The notes under the pieces were generated by a model. That model searched no databases, was not told where the DNA came from, and worked only from the letters and a program-made list of their open reading frames with translations. Shown here one piece after another: positions 1-5,536 of a stretch of 21,307 bases of DNA. The translations under genes were made by a program, and so were the position numbers. Numbering within the stretch: the first letter of the stretch is position 1; every line of letters begins with the position of its first letter. The DNA is taken from positions 1 to 21,307 of IMG/VR virus record IMGVR_UViG_3300013104_000082, one strand, 5' to 3'. This DNA is from a virus.

Positions 1-75
1 GATCGCGTCACGCTTGCTTGCTGCCATGACTACGAACTCAGTGCCAGTGCTTGCGGTTACTCGGTATGCGTTCAT
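1..75 (-). CDS. Partial small protein, 5' end only (unknown function)
   Basis: The first 25 codons of a leftward gene that leaves the window at base 1. It begins MNAYRVTASTGTEFVV and continues MAASKRDAI. The ATG at 75 is preceded by a purine-rich GAGAGG and lies downstream of a well-formed promoter (105-134), which supports this start. The opening resembles in style that of the 53-aa protein at 7023 (a short beta-strand followed by an Ala/Ser-rich helix start), a pattern common in small phage proteins, but I recognise no family. The product cannot be judged because the rest is missing. Confidence 0.6.
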   Translation of the reverse strand, partial: MNAYRVTASTGTEFVVMAASKRDAI

Positions 76-104
76 GGTGTTGCCTCTCATTCGGTGGTAA
101 CACC

Positions 105-134
105 ACTCTACCACACATGGTCTACATGACGCAA
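105..134 (-). promoter_or_regulatory. Promoter for the leftward gene at 75
   Basis: On the minus strand a TTGCGT -35 box (129-134) and a TAGAGT -10 box (105-110) are separated by 18 bp. Six nucleotides after the -10 box comes ACCACCGAA (98 down to 90), so this 9-mer would start the transcript. The same layout recurs at 2544, 5054 and 9324. Confidence 0.7.
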
Positions 135-152
135 CACCTGTTATCCACCCAT

Positions 153-210
153 CTACATAGGGTGCCCTATATGCACCCCCTGTATACACCCCCTCTACAC
201 AGGGTGCCCC
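153..210. repeat. 16-bp direct repeat pair and a GGGTGC/GCACCC dyad
   Basis: CTACATAGGGTGCCCT (153-168) and CTACACAGGGTGCCCC (195-210) match at 14 of 16 positions and lie 42 bp apart, which is four helical turns. The first copy also overlaps an inverted repeat, GGGTGC (160-165) with GCACCC (173-178). They adjoin the dyad array that starts at 213. A protein-binding role is inferred. Confidence 0.55.
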
Positions 211-212
211 AC

Positions 213-328
213 AGGAAACGCTTGTTTCCTAAACGCCGGCTTACCCATGCGAAACGCCGGTTTCCTGCCATGAAACAAGAGTTTCCGAATACGAAACAAG
301 AGTTGCCCCACAGGAAACTTGGGTTTCC
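213..328. repeat. Array of GGAAAC-N4-GTTTCC dyads, mostly at 21-bp steps
   Basis: Imperfect palindromes of the form GGAAAC-N4-GTTTCC start at 214 (perfect), 250, 271, 292 (right arm GTTGCC) and 313 (perfect); a degenerate copy lies near 231-246. The last four are spaced 21 bp apart, two helical turns. The first and last copies also share the preceding block TGCCCCACAGGAAAC. The spacing puts every dyad on the same DNA face, as expected for an operator, centromere (parS-like) or initiator array. It lies in a gene-free stretch (76-400), upstream of the leftward promoter at 105-134. No binding protein can be assigned from sequence. Confidence 0.75.
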
Positions 329-352
329 GCCGGTCGCTTGGGCCGCAACGCA

Positions 353-384
353 GACAACCCCTAGACCGTAGTCCAGGGGTTGTC
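353..384 (-). terminator. Strong hairpin, probable terminator of the leftward unit ending at 401
   Basis: GACAACCCCT (353-362) pairs with AGGGGTTGTC (375-384), and an inner GAC/GTC stem closes a CGTA loop. It sits directly after the stop codon of the leftward gene at 401. There is no U-run on the minus-strand side, so the terminator call rests on position and stem strength. Confidence 0.55.
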
Positions 385-400
385 CTCGTTCACTCTTGTC

Positions 401-607
401 TCAGTCGAGCGTCTCGATCCGATACTCCTCGTCGTCCACTCCGTCATAGTCGACTCGAGCAAGTGTGTCCTCGTAACTCTGCGCTGACAGATATTCCGCT
501 TGCTCTCGTTGGCTCATGTCCTCCCAGTTGTCGGGTGCCTCGTCGAGGACATGCACTTCGGTCCGACGCTCGAGAAAACTCACCGCTACGCGTACTTGCT
601 TTGCCAT
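401..607 (-). CDS. Small acidic hypothetical protein (68 aa)
   Basis: A 68-residue protein starting MAKQVRVAVSFLERRTEVHV, followed by an acidic, tyrosine-containing second half (EDTLARVDYDGVDDEEYR). The first third looks like a beta-strand or hairpin and the middle like a helix (MSQREQAEYLSAQ). No family is recognised. It is the last gene of the leftward unit 2179-401, 13 nt after the stop of the gene at 1256-621. Its ATG sits in the context GGACAACTGAGATG, almost identical to that of the genes starting at 1256, 1629 and 3392. A hairpin follows its stop. Confidence 0.75.
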   Translation of the reverse strand: MAKQVRVAVSFLERRTEVHVLDEAPDNWEDMSQREQAEYLSAQSYEDTLARVDYDGVDDEEYRIETLD

Positions 608-620
608 CTCAGTTGTCCTC

Positions 621-1256
621 TCAGCTTGCGATCAGTAGGGGTTCAGTCGCTCGGTGTGGCTCGGTCGCTAGTCGAGCGTCGAATAAGTCGGCACTCCCAC
701 CAATCCGCTCAGCGCAACTCGTCAAGTACTCCCCCAGCTCGCCTAGGCCGCGATCCCAGAAACCGACACCGTGGTGGTCCCTCGTCAATAGCAAGTCATG
801 GCCGAAGTGTGCCGAAGCGCTACCTGTGCCATGCGACGCGCTCGAGTCGCGCTGAGCGAGATACATTCGGACCGCTAGGGGATGCGTCGCCGCAAACTCA
901 CGAACCTCTGCCTCGACTGCCTCGACATAGTTTCCGTCGATGTCGTCGAGCGAGTAGAACGAGTCGAGGTTCTCGTCGTGGTGCTTATCGGTGTTGGGGC
1001 CGCGCTCACCGAACGACAGTCCGAGACCGTCGACGCCAAAGACCGCTTTCCACCCCTCGAGCGCTTCGTTCTCCCATGCTGTCAACTCTGCGCCATCACT
1101 CAGTTTGATCAGTGCCGATTCTGCCTCGTAGTCGAGTCGCCACAACTCGTCTGTCGTCGTCCAGAGTTGCGCCTCGAGGTAACCCTGGACTGCCTCGTCG
1201 ACGTCCAGCCCGCTTACGTCGAGCGCGTATGTGTGCCTGTCGATCCGATCGTTCAT
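621..1256 (-). CDS. Hypothetical acidic phage protein (211 aa)
   Basis: A 211-residue acidic protein of unknown function. Its most distinctive stretch is DLLLTRDHHGVGFWDRGLGE near residue 165, followed by LGEYLTSCAERIGG. I have the impression that similar LTR-x-x-HG-x-GFWDRG motifs occur in uncharacterised proteins of actinophages, which fits the setting but gives no activity. The N-terminal half is rich in Asp, Glu and Trp and probably helical. The start ATG lies 1 nt beyond the stop of the upstream gene (TGACATG), so translation is probably coupled. No signal peptide or membrane segment is visible. Confidence 0.8.
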   Translation of the reverse strand: MNDRIDRHTYALDVSGLDVDEAVQGYLEAQLWTTTDELWRLDYEAESALIKLSDGAELTAWENEALEGWKAVFGVDGLGLSFGERGPNTDKHHDENLDSFYSLDDIDGNYVEAVEAEVREFAATHPLAVRMYLAQRDSSASHGTGSASAHFGHDLLLTRDHHGVGFWDRGLGELGEYLTSCAERIGGSADLFDARLATEPHRATEPLLIAS

Positions 1257-1257
1257 G

Positions 1258-1629
1258 TCAGTTGCCCTTGGTCGTGGGTGCGTCGTGAAATCCGACGGCA
1301 GCCGAAAGTTTGGCCGTGTAACGCTCGGAGTAGTGACCGTGACCGTCGCTCGTGCCGATCACTCGTGTCTTACATGTGGCGCTGTCGAGGGAAACCAAGT
1401 CCGATGAGCCGACGCTATCCACGCGCGGCATGATCAAGTAGGCGGGACGCCAACCGGTCGTTATCCCAACTGTTCCGCACCGTACCCATGTGGAAAGTAG
1501 CGTGCCGTTGGCGTCGAAGTAGGACGTTTCAACCTTGACTCGAGGCTTGTCGCGCCAACGGGGGTTGTCGAAGAACAACCCGACATCGGGGTGTAATTGG
1601 CTCAAGTCTTGTGTCTGCGAGTTGCTCAT
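1258..1629 (-). CDS. Hypothetical protein (123 aa)
   Basis: A 123-residue protein with a mixed, apparently beta-rich composition (KVETSYFDANGTLLSTWVRC, GWRPAYLIMPRV). It has two cysteines (in VRCGTV and ATCKTR) but no obvious metal site. I recognise no family. It is the second gene of a tightly coupled leftward set: its ATG follows the stop of the 182-aa gene by 1 nt in the context GGGCAACTGACATG, and its own stop is equally close to the next start. The name is purely positional. Confidence 0.75.
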   Translation of the reverse strand: MSNSQTQDLSQLHPDVGLFFDNPRWRDKPRVKVETSYFDANGTLLSTWVRCGTVGITTGWRPAYLIMPRVDSVGSSDLVSLDSATCKTRVIGTSDGHGHYSERYTAKLSAAVGFHDAPTTKGN

Positions 1630-1630
1630 G

Positions 1631-2179
1631 TCAGTTGCCCTTCGGGTCGGTGTTGGTCGGATCGGCGTGGTTACGGAAGTCTGTCCACATGCTCTCGTAG
1701 TCCTCGTCCGCTTCGGGGTTGTCCTCGTCGGGTCGGTAGAACTCCCCCTGTTCGACGATGCGCCGTTGCCTGCCGTTCAGTGGCAGCATGTCCACCACGG
1801 CAATGCCCTCATTCCACACCGTCGAGTAGCCGATCATTGCCAGAGCCGCTTCGGCAGAGTCGACGGACGCTTGAATCGACTCCCACACGTCCGATTCCTG
1901 GTCTTCCGCTTCGACAATGATCTGAGTCAGGTCCTCGTCGAGTAGTTCCGCGTACGTTTGGGGGGAGTAGGGCAGGAAAGCTCCCACGCGCCACTCGTCG
2001 GGCCGAACCGCTGCACGCAGCAAGATCGAAGCGTTGCGCAGGTAGTAGCACACGTTGCTGAACGAGCCGACGCTATCGGACTCACTGAACACCGTGTGCG
2101 CCGTAACGGCGTCGATGTCTGCCGTGAACTGAGCGGCAAGTTGTTCGGCGGTTGCCTTGTGCGCTTCGTGGGATGTCAT
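1631..2179 (-). CDS. Hypothetical acidic protein (182 aa), first of a four-gene leftward set
   Basis: A 182-residue protein, largely helical in appearance (HKATAEQLAAQFTADIDAVT near the start), with an acidic C-terminal third (RPDEDNPEADEDYES). No catalytic motif, membrane segment or metal site is seen, and I cannot name a family. The ATG at 2179 follows a purine-rich GAAGGAAAC; ACCACCGAA lies just upstream (2197 to 2189), as for other unit-leading genes, although no clear -10 box precedes it. It heads the set 2179-401, whose junctions are all within a few bases. Confidence 0.75.
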   Translation of the reverse strand: MTSHEAHKATAEQLAAQFTADIDAVTAHTVFSESDSVGSFSNVCYYLRNASILLRAAVRPDEWRVGAFLPYSPQTYAELLDEDLTQIIVEAEDQESDVWESIQASVDSAEAALAMIGYSTVWNEGIAVVDMLPLNGRQRRIVEQGEFYRPDEDNPEADEDYESMWTDFRNHADPTNTDPKGN

Positions 2180-2222
2180 GTCGTTTCCTTCGGTGGTAGG
2201 TGTCGCGTCAAGTGCTCAGTTA

Positions 2223-2245
2223 GGGGGAGTGTCGAGCACTCCCCC
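2223..2245 (-). terminator. Perfect 9-bp hairpin after the gene at 2513-2256
   Basis: GGGGGAGTG (2223-2231) pairs perfectly with CACTCCCCC (2237-2245) around a 5-nt loop. It lies 10 nt beyond the stop codon of the leftward 85-aa gene and before the next leftward gene. No U-run follows on the minus strand, so the role is inferred from stem and position. Confidence 0.55.
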
Positions 2246-2255
2246 ACGCTCAGGA

Positions 2256-2513
2256 CTAGAAGCGGACGAGCGTCAGATTGTCGGTGTTGGTCCAGCCGAC
2301 GAGACGATTCCTGCCCTTGCTGTCGGTCTCAGCCATGCGCAACTCAGCGACAGTCACGCCCTGCGCCAGTTCGTCGAGACGCTCGAGGGTGTAGAGCATC
2401 GACCCGCCTACCCCACGACGCGAGACGAGAGAACCGACGCGCGGCGCACGGTTGCGCTTGACGAGTGAAACGAGCTTGACCATATCGACCTTGGGAGCGA
2501 TTGCAGTTGTCAT
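2256..2513 (-). CDS. Small basic hypothetical protein (85 aa)
   Basis: An 85-residue basic protein beginning MTTAIAPKVDMVKLVSLVKR, with an Arg-rich middle (RNRAPRVGSLVSRRGVGGS), then MLYTLERLDELAQGVTVAEL and NRLVGWTNTDNLTLV. The charge pattern could suit nucleic-acid binding, but there is no recognised fold, so this is only a possibility. It has its own promoter (2544-2573) and a hairpin after its stop, so it appears to be a single-gene unit. The ATG at 2513 follows CAACTGAGAGG, a variant of the start context of its neighbours. Confidence 0.75.
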   Translation of the reverse strand: MTTAIAPKVDMVKLVSLVKRNRAPRVGSLVSRRGVGGSMLYTLERLDELAQGVTVAELRMAETDSKGRNRLVGWTNTDNLTLVRF

Positions 2514-2543
2514 TTTTCTTGCCTCTCAGTTGGTGGTAATACG

Positions 2544-2573
2544 AATGTAGACCATGTGAGGGAACGAGCGCAA
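2544..2573 (-). promoter_or_regulatory. Promoter for the 85-aa gene at 2513
   Basis: On the minus strand a TTGCGC -35 box (2568-2573) lies 18 bp from a TACATT -10 box (2544-2549). The -10 is preceded by CCCTCACATGGTC, nearly the same as at the 4958 promoter. ACCACCAAC starts 6 nt after the -10 box. Confidence 0.75.
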
Positions 2574-2592
2574 GTCGAGCTGGCACCGACCC

Positions 2593-2796
2593 TTACGAGC
2601 GCCATAGCCATAGTTGGAAGAGTGACAGGATCGCGGTTAGCGCTATCGCTGCAGTGACGAGACAATGCCGTGTGTCCTGCCACGTCCAGGCAGTGTGAGC
2701 CAATACGAACCGACGAGCTGCCTCGTATGTCCTGCCTGCCCTCGTTCGTGGCCGTCGGTACTGCTTACGTGGGTGGTAGCCGATCATTGGGTTCAC
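2593..2796 (-). CDS. Small single-pass membrane protein (67 aa)
   Basis: A 67-residue protein with a basic N-terminal half (HPRKQYRRPRTRAGRTYEAARR) and a hydrophobic C-terminal segment (LVTAAIALTAILSLFQLWLW, about residues 46-65) that should span the membrane, giving a predicted cytoplasmic N-terminus by the positive-inside rule. The GTG at 2796 overlaps the preceding stop as GTGA, typical of this genome. An internal ATG at 2787, preceded by AAGGTG, is an alternative start and would remove three residues. It is the last gene of the unit 4266-2593. Function unknown. Confidence 0.65.
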   Translation of the reverse strand: MNPMIGYHPRKQYRRPRTRAGRTYEAARRFVLAHTAWTWQDTRHCLVTAAIALTAILSLFQLWLWRS

Positions 2797-3392
2797 CTTG
2801 CGCTAGCTGGGATAGGGCAGAGAACAGAACTGGCAGAGCGCGCTACGTCGAGCGAGTAACCCTCGTCGAGGTACTTGTGCGTTCCCCTCGTTGCGTCGGT
2901 GAGTGCTCGTAGCGCGTCGGGGTCACCCTCGTCGACAAGTACGCAGAAGTTCACCCCGTCGAGGACTGTCTTGCCCTCGTCGACATACGAAGTGATTCCC
3001 TCGAGGTACTTGCTGCGCAGTGTCGCGCCACTCTCGTCGAAGACAGACCCGACGACAACCCCGCCTCGACGGATAATGCCGTAGTCCCCCACCTGGACGT
3101 CATGCCGTTGCGCCGTGGGCAGCGGATTACCCCACGCAGGTTCCGCGCTCTGCGTCTCTCGCCCCGTCGCGACATCCCACGCGAACGAGCCGACGAGCAA
3201 CAACACACCAGCGGCAACGGCGCGCACTCCCCACCGTCCGACGAAGGCACCTGCACGCTCAGCTCGAGGGAACGAGTCCCCCTCGTCTGTCGGTGTTGGC
3301 TCGGTCCGCGTGCGTCTCGTCTCGCTCACAATATCCTCGTCTGTCCGCTCGTCTCGCGCTTCGTTATCCTCGTCTGTCCAGTCGTCGACCAT
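2793..3392 (-). CDS. Membrane-anchored acidic hypothetical protein (199 aa)
   Basis: A 199-residue protein with a highly acidic N-terminal region (VDDWTDEDNEARDERTDED), a basic patch, one hydrophobic segment (VRAVAAGVLLLVGSFAWDVA, about residues 55-74) and a probably extracytoplasmic C-terminal domain with two cysteines (NFCVLVDEGD, SVLCPIPA) that could form a disulphide. I infer a bitopic membrane protein; no family is recognised. The ATG at 3392 is preferred over further-upstream in-frame starts because it lies 1 nt beyond the previous stop in the recurrent context ACAACTGAGATG. The repeated peptide K/R-YLDEG is shared with the neighbouring 290-aa protein. Confidence 0.75.
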   Translation of the reverse strand: MVDDWTDEDNEARDERTDEDIVSETRRTRTEPTPTDEGDSFPRAERAGAFVGRWGVRAVAAGVLLLVGSFAWDVATGRETQSAEPAWGNPLPTAQRHDVQVGDYGIIRRGGVVVGSVFDESGATLRSKYLEGITSYVDEGKTVLDGVNFCVLVDEGDPDALRALTDATRGTHKYLDEGYSLDVARSASSVLCPIPASAR

Positions 3393-3393
3393 C

Positions 3394-4266
3394 TCAGTTG
3401 TTCTCCTCGTTCTCGTCGTGGTCGTACTCGTAAGGGCAACGAGCGCTAGGGGTCGGCTCGTTCTCGTCGTTCCACGTACGTCCGCACACTCCACACGTCA
3501 TGTCATGGTTCCAGTCGAAGCGGCGCACCCACGCGCTGAACCCCACGTAGAACTGTGAGTTTTCGTCGAGGTAGAACACAATCTCCGCATTACAGTCGAG
3601 CGCTTCGGCTATCTCTTCCGCTATGGCCGTGGGGGTTGAATCCTGTCCGGGGTGCCAGCCATTTTCGTGTCGACCGTCGGTCGATCCTTCGGGGTTGCCT
3701 GTCCACAATTTGAACCCTATTGCCTCGAGGTCACTCGTCGAGCAAAAACTCACGACGTGCGAGACTTCGGGCTCGTACTCGTCGAGCGGACCGACGCGCC
3801 ACACAAAGTCGCCGTCGATCAGTGAGTTTTCGACGTCTGCCATTGCGCAATCGCCACACACGTATCCATCCATCGTCCACATGGCGTCGAGCGTGAACGA
3901 GTAGCTATCCGCGCTCGTTCGGATCAGTCGATTGCAGTGTCGGCACTCTGTCCACTCGTCCAACCATTCACACTCGACGTCGATCCGCTGCAGCGCTTCG
4001 GCCAAACGGCTCATTGTTCCGTCGACGAGCACTCGTCCGAACTGATCTGCTTCGGGGTGAGTCTCACCCTCGTCGAGGTAACGATGCTTGTCATTCCAGT
4101 TGCCCAGCACCCACACAGTTTCGGGTGAGCCATAAGACCTCGAGGCGTAGCCAACGCCAATATCGGTCACACGTTCGTAGTCGAGCGCATCGTCTCGCGG
4201 GGTTCCCAGCGCTGCAGAGATAAGTCGTCGAGCTGCGTCGTAGCGCTCGTTCGTGGTGAGTGTCAT
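3394..4266 (-). CDS. Zinc-finger-like hypothetical protein (290 aa)
   Basis: A 290-residue acidic protein with two clusters of paired cysteines. The first is CRHC (108, 111) with CGDC (137, 140), a four-Cys site likely to bind zinc. The second is CGVC (258, 261) with C277 and possibly H283. Between them is a stretch with IAEEIAEALDCNAEIVFYLD and FYVGFSAWVRRFDW. Zinc-ribbon proteins of this layout are common in actinophage accessory regions without known function. The ATG at 4266 follows GAAGGAAAC, and an ACCACCGAA motif lies at 4288-4280. It leads the unit 4266-2593. Confidence 0.8.
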   Translation of the reverse strand: MTLTTNERYDAARRLISAALGTPRDDALDYERVTDIGVGYASRSYGSPETVWVLGNWNDKHRYLDEGETHPEADQFGRVLVDGTMSRLAEALQRIDVECEWLDEWTECRHCNRLIRTSADSYSFTLDAMWTMDGYVCGDCAMADVENSLIDGDFVWRVGPLDEYEPEVSHVVSFCSTSDLEAIGFKLWTGNPEGSTDGRHENGWHPGQDSTPTAIAEEIAEALDCNAEIVFYLDENSQFYVGFSAWVRRFDWNHDMTCGVCGRTWNDENEPTPSARCPYEYDHDENEENN

Positions 4267-4315
4267 GTTGTTTCCTTCGTTCGGTGGTGGTGTTTGGTCT
4301 AGTCGGTTCGGTAAA

Positions 4316-4337
4316 GCGCTCGAGGTGAGTCGAGCGC
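4316..4337 (-). terminator. Probable terminator of the leftward gene 4902-4351
   Basis: GCGCTCGA (4316-4323) pairs with TCGAGCGC (4330-4337) around a 6-nt loop; on the minus strand the stem is followed by TTT. An outer GTCGGTT / AACCGAC pair encloses it, so a larger structure is possible. It lies just after the stop at 4351. Confidence 0.6.
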
Positions 4338-4350
4338 CAAACCGACGCGA

Positions 4351-4902
4351 CTAACTCTCGTCGGCCGCTTCGTCGTCTGCCTCGTCAAAGTTGTCGACGT
4401 CCGCCCGCAATGCCTCGACAAGCCTTTCGAGCAACACCGAAGCGAGACGGCGAGCAATGTTGTAAAGGCAGATAGCGGGAATGGTGAACTCGGGCCCCAT
4501 GTCGCTTGTGCTGTCGTGCGAGACCTCGAGGAGACCGTCGGAGACAACCTCGTCCAGTTCCCGGTATGCGGCGAGGTCGACGAACTGTGTCCACAGTTCG
4601 TGTGTGTAGACGCTGGGAGCTGCGTCTGCAATGTTGTGCGCCGTGTCGTTCCAATCGACCTCGAGCAAGTCGCGGACGTCTCCCCCACGGTCCTCGAGCG
4701 GGAAAGCACCCTCCCAGGACTCGAGGACCATTGTGCGAACCCCGTTCAGCAGCACCGCGCCTGGACTGTCCTTCGAGTAGGGGTAGGCACACTCAGCATC
4801 GGCAGCGAGAGACGAGACTGTCGCTTGTTCGATGTCGGTATGTGCGTTGTAGTGATTGGGGGCAGTTACCTCGTTGCTGATGTCGAGCGTGCGTTCCGTC
4901 AT
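4351..4902 (-). CDS. Hypothetical acidic protein (183 aa), first leftward gene
   Basis: A 183-residue, strongly acidic protein starting MTERTLDISNEV and ending in an Asp/Glu/Ala tail (NFDEADDEAADES). A helical region near the C-terminus (ICLYNIARRLASVLLERLVE) might mediate assembly. I recognise no family. It is the first gene leftward of the divergent control region and is driven by the promoter at 4958-4986. The ATG at 4902 is chosen over an in-frame ATG at 4992 because the latter would lie upstream of the promoter, and because this ATG follows GAGGGAC. The hairpin at 4316-4337 follows the stop, so it is probably monocistronic. Small acidic early proteins in phages often bind host proteins, but nothing here shows that. 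Confidence 0.75.
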   Translation of the reverse strand: MTERTLDISNEVTAPNHYNAHTDIEQATVSSLAADAECAYPYSKDSPGAVLLNGVRTMVLESWEGAFPLEDRGGDVRDLLEVDWNDTAHNIADAAPSVYTHELWTQFVDLAAYRELDEVVSDGLLEVSHDSTSDMGPEFTIPAICLYNIARRLASVLLERLVEALRADVDNFDEADDEAADES

Positions 4903-4957
4903 GTCGTGTCCCTCGTTCGGTGGTGGTTTTCGTGGCGCTGGTTTGGCGCTGAGCACA

Positions 4958-4986
4958 AATGTAGACCTAGTGAGGGGGTTACGCAA
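4958..4986 (-). promoter_or_regulatory. Leftward promoter of the divergent control region
   Basis: On the minus strand a TTGCGT -35 box (4981-4986) and TACATT -10 box (4958-4963) are 17 bp apart. The -10 is preceded by CCCTCACTAGGTC, almost matching the promoter at 2544. The leader to the ATG at 4902 is about 50 nt and holds ACCACCGAA (4924-4916). Confidence 0.8.
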
Positions 4987-5030
4987 GTTCACAGGTCAAC
5001 CCTCGTTCCGACACAGCTCGAGGGTCGGTG

Positions 5031-5059
5031 TTGCGCTCAGTCACTACATGGTCTAGATT
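5031..5059 (+). promoter_or_regulatory. Rightward promoter of the divergent control region
   Basis: A TTGCGC -35 box (5031-5036) and TAGATT -10 box (5054-5059) are 17 bp apart. GGTC immediately precedes the -10, as in the leftward promoters. ACCACCGAA begins exactly 6 nt after it (5066-5074), the predicted transcription start. It would transcribe a leader of about 470 nt before the 404-aa gene, or 180 nt before the small ORF at 5247. Confidence 0.8.
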
Positions 5060-5065
5060 GATGGA

Positions 5066-5246
5066 ACCACCGAAACACACGGTCTTTCACAACTGCAGAG
5101 CGGCACACGACGAACGAGTCAGAGAAGGGCAGTGCAAGGGGTCGCAAGTACTTCGGTACTTTGGCAGGCTAGGCACTCACCGGGACTCGACAGAATCGAA
5201 ACTCAAGTACTAAGACAACCCCGAACGAGACGAGAGGATAGACGAC
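5066..5246 (+). other. Transcribed leader with a UUCG-capped hairpin
   Basis: This 180-nt stretch follows the rightward promoter and has no convincing gene. It contains AAGTAC-TTCG-GTACTT (5146-5161), a 6-bp stem closed by a C(UUCG)G tetraloop, a fold known to be unusually stable in RNA. No U-run follows, so it is not an ordinary terminator; a regulatory or processing role is possible. Another GTAC copy lies at 5207. Confidence 0.5.
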
Positions 5247-5471
5247 ATGACAGCATCGACGCAGTACTCAGGCATTACCGAAGTACCCGAAGTACCACGG
5301 CCGGCAGTACCACGGCCGGCGTTACCAGATAAACGCGCCGGCGTTGAAGAAGTACGCAGGTGGATCGACCAGTACGATCGCGCCGGCGTACCACCGGCAG
5401 AACGTACTCAGCCCGTACCAGCCCGTACTTCGGGTACTCGTACTAGCCCGTACCAGCCTGTACTCAGCTGA
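5247..5471 (+). CDS. Possible small Pro-rich protein (74 aa) overlapping a DNA repeat array
   Basis: An open frame of 74 codons with a fair ribosome-binding site (GAGAGG, 9 nt before the ATG). The product has a V-P repeat section (EVPEVPRPAVPRPALP), a more normal helical stretch (VEEVRRWIDQYDRAGVPP) and a repeat-derived tail (PVPARTSGTRTSPYQPVLS). The tail is dictated by the GTAC DNA repeats, which also run through other frames and beyond the stop, so the coding signal may be incidental. The central helix and the RBS argue for a gene; the repetitive DNA argues against. No family is recognised. Confidence 0.4.
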   Translation: MTASTQYSGITEVPEVPRPAVPRPALPDKRAGVEEVRRWIDQYDRAGVPPAERTQPVPARTSGTRTSPYQPVLS

Positions 5472-5517
5472 TCCGTACCAGAACAAACCAGCCCGTACTA
5501 CCAGTACCAGCAGGTAC
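5264..5517. repeat. Dense GTAC-centred repeat array with about 10-bp phasing
   Basis: GTAC occurs 18 times between 5264 and 5517. From 5404 to 5517 the copies start at 5404, 5415, 5425, 5434, 5440, 5450, 5460, 5475, 5495, 5504 and 5514, so most are 9-11 bp apart. The commonest unit is CAGCCCGTAC. A perfect tandem 15-bp repeat, AGTACCACGGCCGGC, lies at 5291-5305 and 5306-5320, and CGCGCCGGCGT occurs twice (5334, 5380). Spacing near one helical turn suggests cooperative protein binding on one DNA face. The array crosses the end of the doubtful ORF at 5247-5471 and continues to the start of the 404-aa gene. Confidence 0.75.
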
Positions 5518-5536
5518 ACCGAAAATAGGAGATGAA

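Noticed and set aside
213-328. CRISPR-like appearance of regularly spaced repeats
   Set aside because: The repeats are short dyads at 21-bp steps with no unique 30-bp spacers, and no cas genes besides a Cas4-type nuclease that has a recombination setting.
4856-4992. In-frame upstream start (4992) for the leftward 183-aa gene
   Set aside because: It would place the start codon upstream of the promoter's own -10 box, and the extra 30 residues are non-descript; the ATG at 4902 has a purine-rich RBS.
5061-5213. 50-codon ORF starting near the rightward promoter
   Set aside because: Its ATG lies before the predicted transcription start, there is no RBS, and the product looks random; the hairpin and leader explain the region better.
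5344-5535. 63-codon ORF through the GTAC array in another frame
   Set aside because: No RBS; its sequence is the same repeats read in another frame, which supports a DNA-level role rather than a gene.
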